A stretch of DNA of 64,000 nt, from positions 2,947,220 to 3,011,219 of the forward strand of contig NZ_KI911562.1 of NCBI RefSeq assembly GCF_000515315.1, read 5' to 3'. How positions within the stretch are numbered: the stretch's first letter is position 1; every line of letters starts with the position of its first letter. Made by a program: the position numbers and the translations under genes. Positions 53,901 through 61,689 of this stretch are shown here, piece by piece. The DNA comes from Asinibacterium sp. OR53. GTDB taxonomy: Bacteria; Bacteroidota; Bacteroidia; Chitinophagales; Chitinophagaceae. Below the pieces are notes generated by a model that saw only the letters and a list, made by a program, of their open reading frames with translations, was not told the origin of the DNA and made no database searches.

Positions 53901-55344
53901 CTACGCCATAAGGATTGCGGAACGAAGCCACTTGTGTAAAGTCGCGGATATTGGTTCCTGCATTATACCCATAACTTTCCGCCGATCCAAAACCATATGC
54001 AATGGCATTGAAGCCTGTATCGGAATACAAAGCATGCGACCCTGAACTCACAGACATGATGGCGTAGGCATAGTTTGGATCCTGCGGATGCGGCTGGAAA
54101 CTCGATGCCATGGAAGTTCCATCGAGTGTAAAACTGTTGACGCCTTCTTTTTTGATGATGACGTTGATATAACTCTGCAATATCTTGTACAGGGTGGCCG
54201 AATACAAAGTGATCTTGTTGATGGTTTGTTCTACCGGGCTGAGATAGATCATTTCAGGATCACCATAAGGAAAGCTATTGGGATTACCCTCCTGTCCTTG
54301 TGTGGTACAATATTGCGCTACCAGTACGGGTTTATCTGATTCAATGAGATTGGGTGCTGCCGGATTATAAACAGGCAGGTTGCTGTTCTTGAATTGATAA
54401 TAAAAACCGTTGATCAGTGTAGATGGCGACAGCTGAACCCCATTGAGTTTAACAACAGTAGTCGGATCGGTTACACAAACCCGGAAAAAATTATTAGGTT
54501 GCGAGCCTGTAGGTGCAGTCAGGTAACGCTTACCCCAAGCTACTGCGGGAAATGCCTGCGCAAAAAGATTATCAGCAGAACCCGTCGCCGATCCTCCGAT
54601 GCTGATCTTACCGGCACCGGAGAATACCGCGATCTTTTTACATCCCCCGCTCCCGTTACTGCTGATGGAACGTATTCTCGAACCGGTAAGGTCGGTCCCC
54701 TGGTTGCCACTGGTTGTTCCCATGACGTTATAGATCTGTCCCTGGTTCAACGTAACGGTAAAAGGAATGCCTGCCGGTTTCCCGTTTTTATTTGCGGCCG
54801 TGGGCGTTATTTCAACCGTTGTATTGTCTTCCGTTGCCACTACGAAGAAGAAAGAGTTGGCATAAGACTGGTTCGACGATTGGGTATAATTCACCGAATA
54901 ATAATCTTTACCCAGGGTATTGGTAGGAAACAAGATAGATGCCCCGGAAACACTTGCATTATAAATATGCGCATAAGCCACGATGGGTGCATCGCTGGTA
55001 ATATGTATGCCTGTATTATAAAGCCCCGCATCTGCTATGCGGCAATCCTGGCTGCCTGTTTTGGGAAGTGTATAAGAAACCGTTATCTGGTTTTTGGGAA
55101 CGAAATATTGTTGTTTGTAACCAACCGCAGGGATTTCCACTGTTACGTTGGCATCTTTATCGGAAGTAAAATACAATACCATTTCCTGCGTGCCACCGGT
55201 AACCAGGGGCACTCCATTGGAGCCGGCCATACTTACATGGTAGCCGTATCCCAGCCAAAAATCTTTCCCTTTATTGGAATAATCCTGCGTATAGGCCTTT
55301 AGGGCCATGCATAAGAATAAAAGCAGCAGTCGGTGTTTGGTCAT
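50905..55344 (-). CDS. Giant PKD-repeat surface protein with gliding-motility (CHU_C) C-terminal domain
   Basis: 1479 aa. A signal peptide (LLLLFLCMALKAYTQ) is followed by an IgGFc-binding-like N-terminal region (~20-430: KGKDFWLGYGYHVSM; YFTSDKDANVTVEIP), multiple PKD domains (~590-1300; e.g. WLWSFGDGTTADNS, WKWDFGNGSTANR) and the C-terminal type IX sorting domain (~1390-1479: NAFSPNGDGINDTWKI; VYDRYGQLVFRSQGYDKEWDG). It would be exported by the T9SS and displayed as an adhesin or motility-related protein. Its stop overlaps the next gene's start (ATGA), coupling it to the PorP/SprF partner. Confidence 0.94.
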   Translation of the reverse strand: MTKHRLLLLFLCMALKAYTQDYSNKGKDFWLGYGYHVSMAGSNGVPLVTGGTQEMVLYFTSDKDANVTVEIPAVGYKQQYFVPKNQITVSYTLPKTGSQDCRIADAGLYNTGIHITSDAPIVAYAHIYNASVSGASILFPTNTLGKDYYSVNYTQSSNQSYANSFFFVVATEDNTTVEITPTAANKNGKPAGIPFTVTLNQGQIYNVMGTTSGNQGTDLTGSRIRSISSNGSGGCKKIAVFSGAGKISIGGSATGSADNLFAQAFPAVAWGKRYLTAPTGSQPNNFFRVCVTDPTTVVKLNGVQLSPSTLINGFYYQFKNSNLPVYNPAAPNLIESDKPVLVAQYCTTQGQEGNPNSFPYGDPEMIYLSPVEQTINKITLYSATLYKILQSYINVIIKKEGVNSFTLDGTSMASSFQPHPQDPNYAYAIMSVSSGSHALYSDTGFNAIAYGFGSAESYGYNAGTNIRDFTQVASFRNPYGVVDSAVTCVNTAFQFSVPFNFQPGSILWDFSAAPNISPNTPIGPANAPAYDSTGAASGQTLYYYSSKQNYTFSKANTAALRDTIKVYTTSNSPDGCGSTSQLFTIPVSVNPLPVAQFTTTQSGCVTDSVYITDQSTTANGAVTRWLWSFGDGTTADNSTALLTPKKYSTPASYTIKLKAVSGIGCSSTETVNTVNLSSKPVAGFTYPAVTCVNDNITYTDASTVQTGTITQWTWDLDNAAGPLTASTGAQQTTNYPAYGKKNVTLQVTTSAGCKSDLFTPATPVTIHAYPVPGFVMPEICLNDALAQFTDTSKVADGTAAGFTYNWQFNAGTPPVTPGPNITTSTAKNPSVRYRNYGYYKVNLTVTSNGCTTAVTQNFTVNGSNPDAGFTVSNSNTLCSNRQVEIIDTSFVDFGNLSFIEIYWDQNDLSQKTVDSTPVRFKKYKHLYPNFQSPASKNFTIILKAYSGATSSTCRSQASQTVTLNASPKVSLGTLPGICYDASARLITQASYNNSVSNAAGSPSFGGNGIANIASGLFDPKMAGVGTYPIQYLAVSDKGCRDSATQNITVWPSPVAKWNVGSLQCEKNAVSFVDSSLANYSNIRQWKWDFGNGSTANRLDNTIFGVTYAVAQTYTVSLQVATDSGCVSTTNTQSVKVNPLPKPAFVLPKICLPDGNGQFTDQSTIADGSQALFSYLWNFGDPFNNTAAVVKNPSHHYSAVGPYPVQLKLTSKDGCIDSLTQMLTTIYPQPKAAFIASPSEACMGDTIRFTDKGNGITSNAISWNWMLSGGDVSALQNPLKRFTDSGTFNISYYFFNQQGCVSDTAIQQVVVDPYPKLKLPSKINVLEGGTATLRPVYVYGTNLQYLWTPATYLTSNTDSVPKSTPKSDITYTLVLTGKGGCSVSDTSFIKVLLSIDVPNAFSPNGDGINDTWKIRYLESYPGATVEVYDRYGQLVFRSQGYDKEWDGIYNGQPLPVATYYYVINPKNGRKIVTGSVTIIK

Positions 55345-55458
55345 CGGCAGCTCAATGGTTCAGTTCATTAACAAAACGAAGCAGGGCAGATACAGTTCTT
55401 ACGCAGTAGGATATGTGGGACGGATATTAAAATTAAGGGGAAAATCTATTCAACTACT

Positions 55459-56121
55459 TTAAATCTTTGCTCCGGGGAAAAAATTACTGTTCTGGAGCAG
55501 CAGGCGGGCTTGGGGACCGGTACAACACAACAGGTCCAGGACCGACAGGTTGGGCTGGAACCCGATGCGGTCTTCAAACACCTGGGTGTACACAATGGGG
55601 TGAGGACATCTCTCGGGCGACTGGAAATTTTTAGGCATGAAATACCCCCTCAGGTCAATGGCTCGCGGATCGATGGGGTAGTCTGTTTCCCGGTCGAGGA
55701 CTTCCCATGACTTTTCCAGTCCCGTTTGTTTGCATACCCATTCCAGTATTTCCAGGTTCATGTCTGCCAAAAAAACCGGCTGCTTTTTGTAAAAAGCTTC
55801 CAGCCAATCGCGGTAAAATTCAAAGAAAGGGGAACGTCCATAACAGGATTCAATCGTTCGCCAATGTTGTAGTTGCCAGTCGGTAGCGTAACTGATCTTC
55901 ACATCCTTCATCGGCTGGCGCTGCGACCTTCCTTTCTGCAGGGGTACCGACAAATGCACCAAACCATTGCTGCCTGCCACCACGCACCTGTTGCGGAAAC
56001 TCATCTTTTGATAGGTTTCGCATAGATCAATTTTTATATCTTTATTGAGAAACAAAATATTTATCCAATTAATTGTTGGAAAATATTGGCTTTCAATGAT
56101 TATTAATTCATTTTTTCCCAT
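55459..56121 (-). CDS. WbqC-family protein
   Basis: 220 aa. The opening MGKNELIIIESQYFPTINWINILF is the WbqC signature, followed by FRNRCVVAGSNGLVHLSVPLQKGRSQRQPMKDVKISY, WRTIESCYGRSPFFEFYRDWLEAFY and the C-terminal QVFEDRIGFQPNLSVLDLLCCTGPQARLLL. WbqC proteins appear in O-antigen and glycan loci, but no activity has been settled to my knowledge. No glycan cluster surrounds it here. Upstream lies the AT-rich segment. Confidence 0.9.
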   Translation of the reverse strand: MGKNELIIIESQYFPTINWINILFLNKDIKIDLCETYQKMSFRNRCVVAGSNGLVHLSVPLQKGRSQRQPMKDVKISYATDWQLQHWRTIESCYGRSPFFEFYRDWLEAFYKKQPVFLADMNLEILEWVCKQTGLEKSWEVLDRETDYPIDPRAIDLRGYFMPKNFQSPERCPHPIVYTQVFEDRIGFQPNLSVLDLLCCTGPQARLLLQNSNFFPGAKI

Positions 56122-56510
56122 ACCTCTACTTATTTCACCACAAGCTGTAATAGATGCGTTTTGGTTCTAAAATACTATCATAATTTACTAAAACAAATTA
56201 TCATAATTAATTGATTATAAGCAGTTTAATTTCTATTTATTTATGCTAATAAAATGAGCGAACAAAAAATCGTTCCGTTTCCTTCATTTTTCTAACTTTC
56301 TTAGTAATAAAAAGAGCAATAACTGCGGGAATTATATGCCGCTTGGCACAGATCAATTCCTAAGGTGTTAGCCGATAAAGATAGAAGCCGGGTACACTCC
56401 CCTAGTACACATTCTTTGCACAAGTCGTTGGTCAGGTTTATAGGATTCTCCTGCTGGAAGCTTCCATGGGTTGGCCCAGTTCTCCAGGTTCCTACGCAAA
56501 TGATCTCGGC
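56122..56510. other. AT-rich intergenic segment with no recognisable gene
   Basis: About 390 nt between the WbqC gene and the repeat array. The first ~220 nt are strikingly AT-rich and hold short inverted repeats, e.g. ATAATTT (56180-56186) with AAATTAT (56195-56201). The WbqC promoter (minus strand) probably lies here, but I see no clear consensus box. The last ~45 nt (from 56467) resemble a decayed repeat unit (GGGTTGGCCC...). No tRNA or other RNA gene is seen. Confidence 0.6.
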
Positions 56511-56940
56511 GAGTTGGCTGGGTTTCCCGGCTTTATGTACAGAACAGTTCCGCGAGTTGGCCGAGATTCTCGGCTTTATATACAGATCAGTTCCGCGAGT
56601 TGGCCAGGTTTCTCGGCTTTATGTACAGAACAATTCCGCGAGTTGGCCGAGATTCTCGGCTTTATGTACAGAGCAATTCCACGAGTTGGCCAGGTTTCTC
56701 GGCTTTATGTACAGAACAATTCCGCGAGTTGGCCGAGATTCTCGGCTTTATGTACAGAGCAATTCCACGAGTTGGCCGAGATTCTCGGCTTTATGTACAG
56801 AACAGCTCCACGAGTTGGCCGGGTTTCTCGGCTTTATTTACAGAACAGCTCCGTGAGTTGGCCGGGTTTCTCGGCTTTATGTACAGAGCAGCTCCGCGAG
56901 TTGGCCGGGTTTCTCGGCCAACATACAAAACGCTTCTGCA
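56511..56940 (+). repeat. Ten-copy tandem array of a 43-bp hairpin-bearing unit
   Basis: Ten head-to-tail units of exactly 43 bp start at 56511, 56554, 56597, 56640, 56683, 56726, 56769, 56812, 56855 and 56898. Consensus parts are GAGTTGGCCGAGATTCTCGG, CTTTATGTACAGAACA and ATTCCGC. Units 3-4 (56597-56682) and 5-6 (56683-56768) are a perfect 86-bp duplication. Each unit holds a hairpin GCCGAG-ATT-CTCGGC or a variant, several with compensating changes, and the palindrome TGTACA. There are no spacers, so it is not a CRISPR. A worn partial unit follows at 56941-56965. There are no stop codons in any plus-strand frame because 43 is not a multiple of 3. Confidence 0.92.
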
Positions 56941-57094
56941 TCCTGGCTGAATCTCCCGGCTTTGTAGATAAAAGATTGCCGCCAGCAAGTGTAGATGTTC
57001 TGCTCAATATTAAAAAGTACTATATTTAATAATGTATTCAACTCTACAATAATTAAACAATGTCGCACCTGTTTGCTGAAGAAAAACATTGACT

Positions 57095-57715
57095 ATGAAA
57101 CTACTTGCATCCTACGTACCCAAAGCCGACGGACAACTGGTCATTTGGGCCAACACTTACAAAGAAAAGCTAGGCTCAATAGGCGCCGAATTGGGTTTGT
57201 CTGCCACCGTTATTGCAGAACAACAGGCAACCGCTCAAAAACTCATCGACAGTATTAGAAAAGCAGCCTTGAAAAGGGTGGAAATGAAAGAAGCTACGTC
57301 AGCCAAAGAACTGGCCAAGCGAACCGATTTACAGCTCATTCGCTCAATGGCTGCTTATATTAAGGCCATGCCTGCTTATACGCCCAGTATGGGTTTGGAA
57401 CTGGGTATTGTTTCCCCGAGCCAGATGGTGGATGAAAATGAGGTAAAGCCTATTATCACACCAGTTTCTTATACAGGTTATGTAAGCATTGGTTTTAATA
57501 AACAACGCATGCTGGGAATCAGGCTGTACAGCCGCTTAAAAGGAGAACAGGAATGGAACCTGCTGCGTACCGTCCGGAGACCTCCTTTTATAGACAAAAC
57601 CCCACCAAGAGAAGAAGGTAAACCCGAAGTGCGGGAATACAGGGCCATCTGCTTCGATGGGTTTAAGAATAAAGGCCATTGGAGCGATATCGTAGCTGTT
57701 GTTCACGGAGGATGA
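57095..57715 (+). CDS. Protein of unknown function downstream of the repeat array
   Basis: 206 aa from ATG 57095 (MKLLASYVPKADGQLVIW). I do not recognise a named domain. The N-terminal ~100 residues are helical (TYKEKLGSIGAELGL; ATAQKLIDSIRKAALKRVEMK; LQLIRSMAAYIKAMPAYTPSM). The C-terminal half reads like one fibronectin-type beta-sandwich (YTGYVSIGFNKQRMLGIRLYSR; EYRAICFDGFKNKGHWSDIVAVV). It resembles, from memory, a recurrent ~200-aa Bacteroidota family with helical N-terminus and a GIVxP linker. It has no signal peptide. It is the only gene clearly positioned to be read through, or from within, the 43-bp array. Confidence 0.7.
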   Translation: MKLLASYVPKADGQLVIWANTYKEKLGSIGAELGLSATVIAEQQATAQKLIDSIRKAALKRVEMKEATSAKELAKRTDLQLIRSMAAYIKAMPAYTPSMGLELGIVSPSQMVDENEVKPIITPVSYTGYVSIGFNKQRMLGIRLYSRLKGEQEWNLLRTVRRPPFIDKTPPREEGKPEVREYRAICFDGFKNKGHWSDIVAVVHGG

Positions 57716-57754
57716 CAGGTTGTAACTTAAGATTTCATTTTGAGTGACTTGCCA

Positions 57755-57762
57755 TAAGTTTG
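57755..57762 (+). promoter_or_regulatory. -7 box for the LEA-type lipoprotein
   Basis: TAAGTTTG fits TAnnTTTG and lies 17 nt upstream of the TTG start at 57779. A TTTG at 57739-57742 is closer than ideal (12-nt spacer), so the upstream element is uncertain. Confidence 0.4.
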
Positions 57763-57778
57763 CTGCAAAACCAGTGTT

Positions 57779-58231
57779 TTGAAAAAGTTACGCCCCTTTG
57801 TTTTCCTGGTAGCCATCAGTTGCTTATTCGCTTGCGCAAAACCCCAGGCTTTTGATTATCGGGATGTCAAAAATGTGAAAGTGGAGAGCGTGGGTTATGA
57901 CCAGACAGCCCTTACGATGGACCTGGTGTACTACAACCCCAATCATTTTGGCGTTAACCTGCAAAAAGTAGATTGCGACGTTTATATCGATAACCGTTAC
58001 CTGGGAAAATACCAGCTCGACACGTTGATGCATATCAGCCGTCTTTCAGAATTCACCCTTCCTTCAAAGATCATGGTAGACATGAAGACCGTTTTCAAAA
58101 ATGCCCTTACTTTTCTTTTCAATAAAGAAGTACTGGTGAATGTAAAAGGAACTACCCGTGTAGGCAAAGCAGGTATCTATACTACCATCCCTTTCAACTA
58201 CGAAGCCCGGCATAAAATCGAGCTTTTTTGA
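57779..58231 (+). CDS. LEA type 2 family lipoprotein
   Basis: 150 aa with a TTG start at 57779 (KKLRPFVFLVAISCLFACAKPQ), since the lipoprotein signal begins here and no ATG fits. After the lipobox Cys comes one LEA14/WHy beta-sandwich (VKNVKVESVGYDQTALTMDLVYYNPNHFGVNLQKVDCDVYIDNRYLG; MLDTL-like SEFTLPSKIMVDMKTV). These domains are water-stress related in plants; in bacteria the function is unknown. It is probably outer-membrane tethered facing the periplasm. Confidence 0.85.
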   Translation: MKKLRPFVFLVAISCLFACAKPQAFDYRDVKNVKVESVGYDQTALTMDLVYYNPNHFGVNLQKVDCDVYIDNRYLGKYQLDTLMHISRLSEFTLPSKIMVDMKTVFKNALTFLFNKEVLVNVKGTTRVGKAGIYTTIPFNYEARHKIELF

Positions 58232-58254
58232 GCCTGTCCGAATTCGTAACTTTG
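58227..58254 (+). promoter_or_regulatory. pruA promoter
   Basis: TTTG (58227-58230), 16 nt, then TAACTTTG (58247-58254), an exact -7 match with a slightly short spacer. Transcript start ~58261, leader ~22 nt before ATG 58283. Confidence 0.55.
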
Positions 58255-58282
58255 CCATCGCTAAAACTATAAAATACCTAAC

Positions 58283-59914
58283 ATGAGTCTTGGTTATTTC
58301 TCTTATCCCATGCCTGTCAATGAGCCCGTACTGTCTTATGCCCCGGGCAGCAATGAAAAGAACGCGTTGAAAAAAGCCCTCGCCGACCTGAAGAAAAAAG
58401 AACTGGATATCCCCATGTATATCGGCGGCAAAGCAGTGAAGACCGGTAAGAAAATAGCCATCCATCCGCCGCATGAAATTGCCCATACCCTGGGCCATTT
58501 TCACATGGGAGAAGAAAAACATGTGAAGCAAGCCATCGACGCCGCGCTGAAAGCCAAGGAAGACTGGGCTGCCATGAGCTGGGAAAACAGGGCGCATATC
58601 TTTTTAAAAGCAGCCGATCTTTTAGCTACCAAATACCGCTACCAGATGAATGCCTGCACCATGCTCGGGCAGAGCAAGAACGCTTACCAGGCCGAGATCG
58701 ACAGCGCCTGTGAGCTGATCGACTTCTTACGTTTCAATGTGCATTTCCTGAGTGATATATATAAGCAACAACCTATTTCCGGTCCGGGTATGCACAACCG
58801 CCTCGAATGGCGCCCGCTGGAAGGATTCGTGCTGGCTGTTACACCTTTCAACTTTACCGCCATCGGCGGTAACCTCCCCACTTCTGCAGCCATGTGCGGC
58901 AACGTGGTAGTATGGAAGCCTGCCAATACACAAATCTATTCAGCGCAGATCTTCATGCGCATCCTCAAAGAAGCCGGCCTGCCCGACGGCGTGATCAACC
59001 TGATTTATGTAGACGGTCCTACTTTGGGTAAAGTATGTTTCAGTCACCGCGATTTTGCAGGCGTACATTTCACCGGCTCTACAGGTGTTTTCAATTCCAT
59101 GTGGAAGACCATCGGCGAAAACATCCCCAAATACCGCACGTATCCGCGCATCGTTGGCGAAACCGGCGGTAAGGATTTTGTGATCGCGCATAAGAGCGCC
59201 GATGTAGATGCAGTGGTAACTGCGCTGGCCAGGGGCGCTTTTGAATTCCAGGGGCAGAAATGTTCTGCCGCTTCCCGCGCTTACCTGCCCAGTAATATCG
59301 CTGAACAGGTCAAGACCAAACTGGTTGCCGCCATTCAAAGCATGAAAATGGGATCAGTGGAAGATTTCAGCAACTTCATCAATGCGGTGATCGATGAAAA
59401 AGCTTTCAACAACATTGCCCGGTATATTGATAATGCTAAGAAAGACAAGAAGGCCAAGATACTGGTGGGCGGTAAATACGATAAAAAACACGGTTATTTT
59501 ATAGAACCTACTGTTATTGAAACCACCGATCCAAAATATGCTTCTTTGTGTGAAGAGATATTCGGCCCTGTACTGACCATCTATACTTACGATGCCGACG
59601 AATTCGAAGCGGCCCTCGACCTGGTGGACAATACCTCACCTTATGCACTCACCGGCTCCATCCTTTCGCAGGACAGGGCCGCCGTTGAGCTGGCTACGAA
59701 TAAGCTGCGCAATGCTGCGGGTAATTTCTATATCAACGATAAGCCTACCGGCGCTGTGGTAGGCCAGCAGCCTTTTGGTGGCGCACGCGCCTCTGGTACG
59801 AACGACAAGGCCGGCAGTATGCTGAACCTCTACCGTTGGCTGAGCGCCAGAACCATTAAAGAAACTTTTAATCCGCCGGTGAGTTACGGCTATCCCTTTA
59901 TGCAGGAAAGCTAA
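58283..59914 (+). CDS. pruA: L-glutamate gamma-semialdehyde dehydrogenase
   Basis: 543 aa aldehyde dehydrogenase of the stand-alone RocA/PruA type. Landmarks are GFVLAVTPFNFTAIGGNLPTS, VVWKPANTQIYSAQI, VHFTGSTGVFNSMW, the general base in RIVGETGGKDFVIAHKSAD, the catalytic Cys in ALARGAFEFQGQKCSAASRAYLP, and EEIFGPVLTIYTYD. It oxidises glutamate semialdehyde (from proline or ornithine) to glutamate with NAD+. Length suits the monofunctional form found in Bacteroidota. Confidence 0.96.
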   Translation: MSLGYFSYPMPVNEPVLSYAPGSNEKNALKKALADLKKKELDIPMYIGGKAVKTGKKIAIHPPHEIAHTLGHFHMGEEKHVKQAIDAALKAKEDWAAMSWENRAHIFLKAADLLATKYRYQMNACTMLGQSKNAYQAEIDSACELIDFLRFNVHFLSDIYKQQPISGPGMHNRLEWRPLEGFVLAVTPFNFTAIGGNLPTSAAMCGNVVVWKPANTQIYSAQIFMRILKEAGLPDGVINLIYVDGPTLGKVCFSHRDFAGVHFTGSTGVFNSMWKTIGENIPKYRTYPRIVGETGGKDFVIAHKSADVDAVVTALARGAFEFQGQKCSAASRAYLPSNIAEQVKTKLVAAIQSMKMGSVEDFSNFINAVIDEKAFNNIARYIDNAKKDKKAKILVGGKYDKKHGYFIEPTVIETTDPKYASLCEEIFGPVLTIYTYDADEFEAALDLVDNTSPYALTGSILSQDRAAVELATNKLRNAAGNFYINDKPTGAVVGQQPFGGARASGTNDKAGSMLNLYRWLSARTIKETFNPPVSYGYPFMQES

Positions 59915-59920
59915 AGAGGA

Positions 59921-59946
59921 TTGAACCCCTAACTTCCTTATATTTG
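59921..59946 (+). promoter_or_regulatory. pdhA promoter
   Basis: TATATTTG (59939-59946) is an exact -7 box; TTG at 59921-59923 is 15 nt upstream, a little close. Transcript start ~59953, ~13 nt before the GTG start. Confidence 0.5.
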
Positions 59947-59965
59947 CCCCTCAAAATTTCGTATA

Positions 59966-60961
59966 GTGGCTACAAAATTCTCCAAAGAAACCTACCTGTA
60001 CTGGTATGAGCTGATGCAACTGATCCGCCAGTTTGAACTGAAAGCGGAAGAAATGTATAAAATGGCCGGTAAGATCCGTGGCTTTTTCCATGCTTATGTT
60101 GGGCAGGAAGCCATTGCCGCCGGTTGCATGACCGCTACGCAGCAGGACGATCCGTTCATTACCGCTTACCGCGACCACGGTCTGGCCCTGGCCAAAGGCG
60201 TAGCGCCCAATGCCTGTATGGCAGAGCTCTACGGTAAAGCCACAGGCTGCGCCAAAGGGAAAGGGGGCAGTATGCACTTCTTCAGCCTGGAGCATCGTTT
60301 CTTCGGTGGCCACGGTATTGTAGGGGCACAGATCGGAACAGGCGCGGGACTGGCTTTTGCAGAAAAATACAAAGGCACCAATAACGTGGCGCTTTGCTTC
60401 TTTGGCGATGGCGCCGCCCGCCAGGGTATCCTGCACGAGACTTTCAACCTGGCCATGCTGTGGAAACTGCCGGTGATATTCATCTGCGAGAATAACAACT
60501 ATGCCATGGGTACTTCTGTAGAACGTACCAGCAACGTAATAGATATTTATAAACTGGCCGACGCTTACGAAATGCCGGCTGATATGGTAGATGGTATGAC
60601 CCCTGAAAATGTGCACGAAGCCGTTGCCCGTGCCGTGAAAAGGGCCCGCCAGGGGGATGGTCCTACCCTGCTGGAACTGAAAACCTATCGTTATAAAGGG
60701 CATTCTATTTCCGATCCGCAGAAATACCGTTCCAAGGAGGAAGTAGATGAATACAAAGATCAGGACCCCATTACGAAAGTGAAAACCACCATCCTGTCTA
60801 ATAAATACGCTTCTGAAGAAGAACTGAACGCGATCGATACCCGCATCGGTGCAGTGGTGGATGCCTCTGTTAAATTCGCCGAAGAAAGCCCCTGGCCCGA
60901 TGAAAGCGAAGTACTGAAAGACGTGTACCTCGACCAGCAGTATGAATTCATTGTTGACTAA
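59966..60961 (+). CDS. pdhA: Pyruvate dehydrogenase E1 component, alpha subunit
   Basis: 331 aa with a GTG start at 59966 (read ATKFSKETYLYWYELMQLIRQFEL). TPP/E1-alpha landmarks: GFFHAYVGQEAIAAG, AYRDHGLALAKGV, GKGGSMHFFS, the thiamine-diphosphate motif GDGAARQGILHETFNLAMLWKLPVIFICENN, and YRYKGHSISDPQKYR with the phosphorylation-loop-like serines. It forms the heterotetrameric E1 with a beta subunit, which is not in this window. It decarboxylates pyruvate for acetyl-CoA. Confidence 0.96.
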   Translation: MATKFSKETYLYWYELMQLIRQFELKAEEMYKMAGKIRGFFHAYVGQEAIAAGCMTATQQDDPFITAYRDHGLALAKGVAPNACMAELYGKATGCAKGKGGSMHFFSLEHRFFGGHGIVGAQIGTGAGLAFAEKYKGTNNVALCFFGDGAARQGILHETFNLAMLWKLPVIFICENNNYAMGTSVERTSNVIDIYKLADAYEMPADMVDGMTPENVHEAVARAVKRARQGDGPTLLELKTYRYKGHSISDPQKYRSKEEVDEYKDQDPITKVKTTILSNKYASEEELNAIDTRIGAVVDASVKFAEESPWPDESEVLKDVYLDQQYEFIVD

Positions 60962-60990
60962 CTCTATCTTAATTACAAATCAATTTTTCC

Positions 60991-61689
60991 ATGAGCGATA
61001 AGCACGAACACGAATTGAGTTCTGAACACCACGAATCACTGGTACGCCTGCAAAGCACCTGGCAACGCATCCAAAAGCCGGTGATGATTGCAGTAGCAGC
61101 CATCGTTATCATTGGCGGAGGCTGGTATGTTTACCAACAATATATCGTTAAACCCAAAGAAGAAAAAGCATCTGAAGCGCTGTTCAAAGCGCAGGAATAT
61201 TTTGCCAAGGATTCACTGAACCTGGCGCTGAACGGCGATGGCCAATACAAAGGCGCCTTGTATGTTATCAATAATTTCAGTGGTACCAAAGCGGCTAACC
61301 TGGCACATTATTATGCCGGCGTAAGCTACCTGCGTTTGGGCGATTTCAATAACGCTGTAAAGTACCTGAAAGATTTTTCTACCGGTGCCAAACAGATCCA
61401 GCTCATGGCTTATGGCTGCCTGGGTGATGCTTATGCAGAACTGAACAAAAAAGACGAAGCCATCGAATCGTACAAAAAAGCGGCTTCCACTTTTGAGACC
61501 GATGAAAGCAATTCAGCAGAATACCTGTTCCGTGCAGCCCTCCTGTCTGAAACCACCGGCAAAACAAAAGAAGCGCTGGAACTGTACAAAGAATTGAAAG
61601 ATAAATTTCCCCGTACCGATAAAGGTTTCCAGGCCGATAAATATATCTATCGCCTGAGTATTGATAAAAACGATTTCAGTGTAAAATAA
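60991..61689 (+). CDS. Membrane-anchored TPR protein (YfgM-like)
   Basis: 232 aa. A charged cytoplasmic N-terminus (SDKHEHELSSEHHESLVRLQ) is followed by one membrane helix (PVMIAVAAIVIIGGGWYVYQQY, ~30-51). Tetratricopeptide units follow (YYAGVSYLRLGDFNNAVKYL; LGDAYAELNKKDEAIESYKKAAS). It resembles YfgM, a periplasmic-facing ancillary Sec/BamB-associated protein in gammaproteobacteria. Its stop overlaps the ribH start by one base (TAATG). Confidence 0.9.
   Translation: MSDKHEHELSSEHHESLVRLQSTWQRIQKPVMIAVAAIVIIGGGWYVYQQYIVKPKEEKASEALFKAQEYFAKDSLNLALNGDGQYKGALYVINNFSGTKAANLAHYYAGVSYLRLGDFNNAVKYLKDFSTGAKQIQLMAYGCLGDAYAELNKKDEAIESYKKAASTFETDESNSAEYLFRAALLSETTGKTKEALELYKELKDKFPRTDKGFQADKYIYRLSIDKNDFSVK

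Noticed and set aside
54394..55302. 302-residue plus-strand frame opposite the giant PKD gene
   Set aside because: Cys/Arg-rich random-looking product antisense to a confirmed signal peptide and N-terminal domain.
56511..56940. CRISPR array
   Set aside because: Units are contiguous with no spacers, and no cas genes are in the window.
56365..57029. Overlapping plus-strand open frames of 163, 187 and 116 residues across the repeat array
   Set aside because: They are open only because the 43-bp unit has no stops in any phase. All three encode rotated copies of one peptide, there is no credible start site, and no domain is recognisable; kept as a finding, not a gene.
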